Shown: positions 63,676 through 64,000 of the stretch, in pieces
Layout of the letters: every line of letters begins with the position of its first letter
Numbering within the stretch: the stretch's first letter is position 1
From: Geothermobacter ehrlichii
Lineage (GTDB): Bacteria; Desulfobacterota; Desulfuromonadia; Desulfuromonadales; Geothermobacteraceae
Length of the DNA: 64,000 nucleotides
Direction of reading: 5' to 3'
Assembly: GCF_008124615.1 (NCBI RefSeq)
Contig: NZ_VNIB01000002.1
Span: 168,528 to 232,527 of the forward strand
The notes under the pieces: model-generated
What the model saw: the letters and a program-made list of their open reading frames with translations, nothing else
Databases searched by the model: none
What the model was told of the DNA's origin: nothing
Position numbers and translations under genes: made by a program

Positions 63676-64000
63676 TCAGGGGGCCTGTTGTTGCGCGTTG
63701 TCGTCGGCGATCTCCAGGCGCATGCGGTCTTCGCGGCAGGCGTCCGCGCCCGGACAGCGGTCGACGGAGCAGGGCTCGATGTGGATGGTGACGTCGGCGC
63801 CCGGGATTTCGCTGCGGATGCGCTCCTCCAGCAGGTCGGCGATGTCGTGCGCCTCTTCGATGGTGAGATGCCGGCAGACGGTCAGGTGAAAATCCATCAT
63901 TTTCTGTGAGCCGGCACGGCGGGTGCGCAGGTTGTGATAGCTGGCCATCACTCCCTGGTGCTTTTCGATCAGTTGCCTGATCTCGTCGCGCATCGGTTGC
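63676..64000 (-). CDS. CDF cation efflux protein, C-terminal part (cut by window edge)
   Basis: Only the last 108 codons are in the window; the 5' part lies beyond 64000. The segment is the cytoplasmic dimerisation domain: HNLRTRRAGSQKMMDFHLTV, HDIADLLEERI and VTIHIEPC match cation diffusion facilitators. A Cys/Asp-rich tail (SVDRCPGADACRED) could bind metal. These export zinc, iron or similar cations. Confidence 0.8.
   Translation of the reverse strand, partial: QPMRDEIRQLIEKHQGVMASYHNLRTRRAGSQKMMDFHLTVCRHLTIEEAHDIADLLEERIRSEIPGADVTIHIEPCSVDRCPGADACREDRMRLEIADDNAQQQAP

Overview
The window looks like a chromosome segment of a GC-rich anaerobic bacterium of the Desulfuromonadales/Geobacter type. 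This is an inference. It rests on a Dnmt2-like methyltransferase of the kind known from Geobacter, a nine-haem HAO-like cytochrome c, bacteriohemerythrin, HD-GYP and PilZ signalling proteins, several sigma-54 promoters, formate-tetrahydrofolate ligase and a cytosolic chemoreceptor-like GAF protein.

Layout. 0.1-8.6 kb: GIY-YIG protein beside a tRNA-like 3' tail, a HEPN/MNT toxin-antitoxin pair, a sirtuin, fhs, a DUF364 protein, a small heat-shock protein, the Dnmt2 homologue and a Crp/Fnr regulator. 8.7-14.8 kb: a signalling operon of two related histidine kinases and two REC proteins, ending in an HD-GYP phosphodiesterase. 14.9-20.7 kb: a palindromic repeat, a PstS-like protein with a Cache/HAMP/PAS sensor, then a beta-propeller protein and HAO-like cytochrome operon, YgbA and an Fe-S protein. 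Two GACC-N2-GGTC palindromes at matching distances from start codons tie the last group to nitrosative-stress control. 20.8-27.3 kb: secreted Gly-rich protein, hemerythrin, REC-PilZ, HD protein, and a porin/FMN-binding/membrane module behind a promoter bracketed by Fur-like boxes.

27.5-48.5 kb is a genomic island. An 85-bp direct repeat (about 81/85 identical) carrying the 3' end of tRNA-Val(CAC) and its terminator lies at 27499-27583 and again at 48377-48461, the latter inside the intact tRNA gene. Between the copies are a WYL regulator with a double-AAA ATPase, AT-rich small genes including two candidate PD-(D/E)XK nucleases, a CARF-type sigma-54 activator (RtcR-like) divergent from an ARPP-1 gene with a near-consensus sigma-54 promoter, a DUF4145 protein, an AAA ATPase plus PLD-like two-gene unit, and a 1934-residue DUF4011-helicase-Vsr protein. 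IS481 and IS5-type remnants, a umuD-like fragment and one intact IS481-family element show repeated insertion. No integrase is visible, so the island is probably fixed. It reads as a defence island.

48.5-64 kb returns to host genes: a frameshifted Asp/Glu racemase remnant, an ADP-ribosylglycohydrolase, DUF4301, DUF2148 and Nudix proteins, glnB-glnA behind a sigma-54 promoter, thrC, a MaeB-type malic enzyme with its own possible sigma-54 promoter, a metallophosphoesterase, HIT protein, ExbB/ExbD, a GAF-chemoreceptor protein and, at the edge, the end of a CDF metal transporter. Core genes are dense, mostly co-oriented and start with clear Shine-Dalgarno sequences. The 31-34 kb and 38 kb stretches are visibly AT-rich and foreign in composition.
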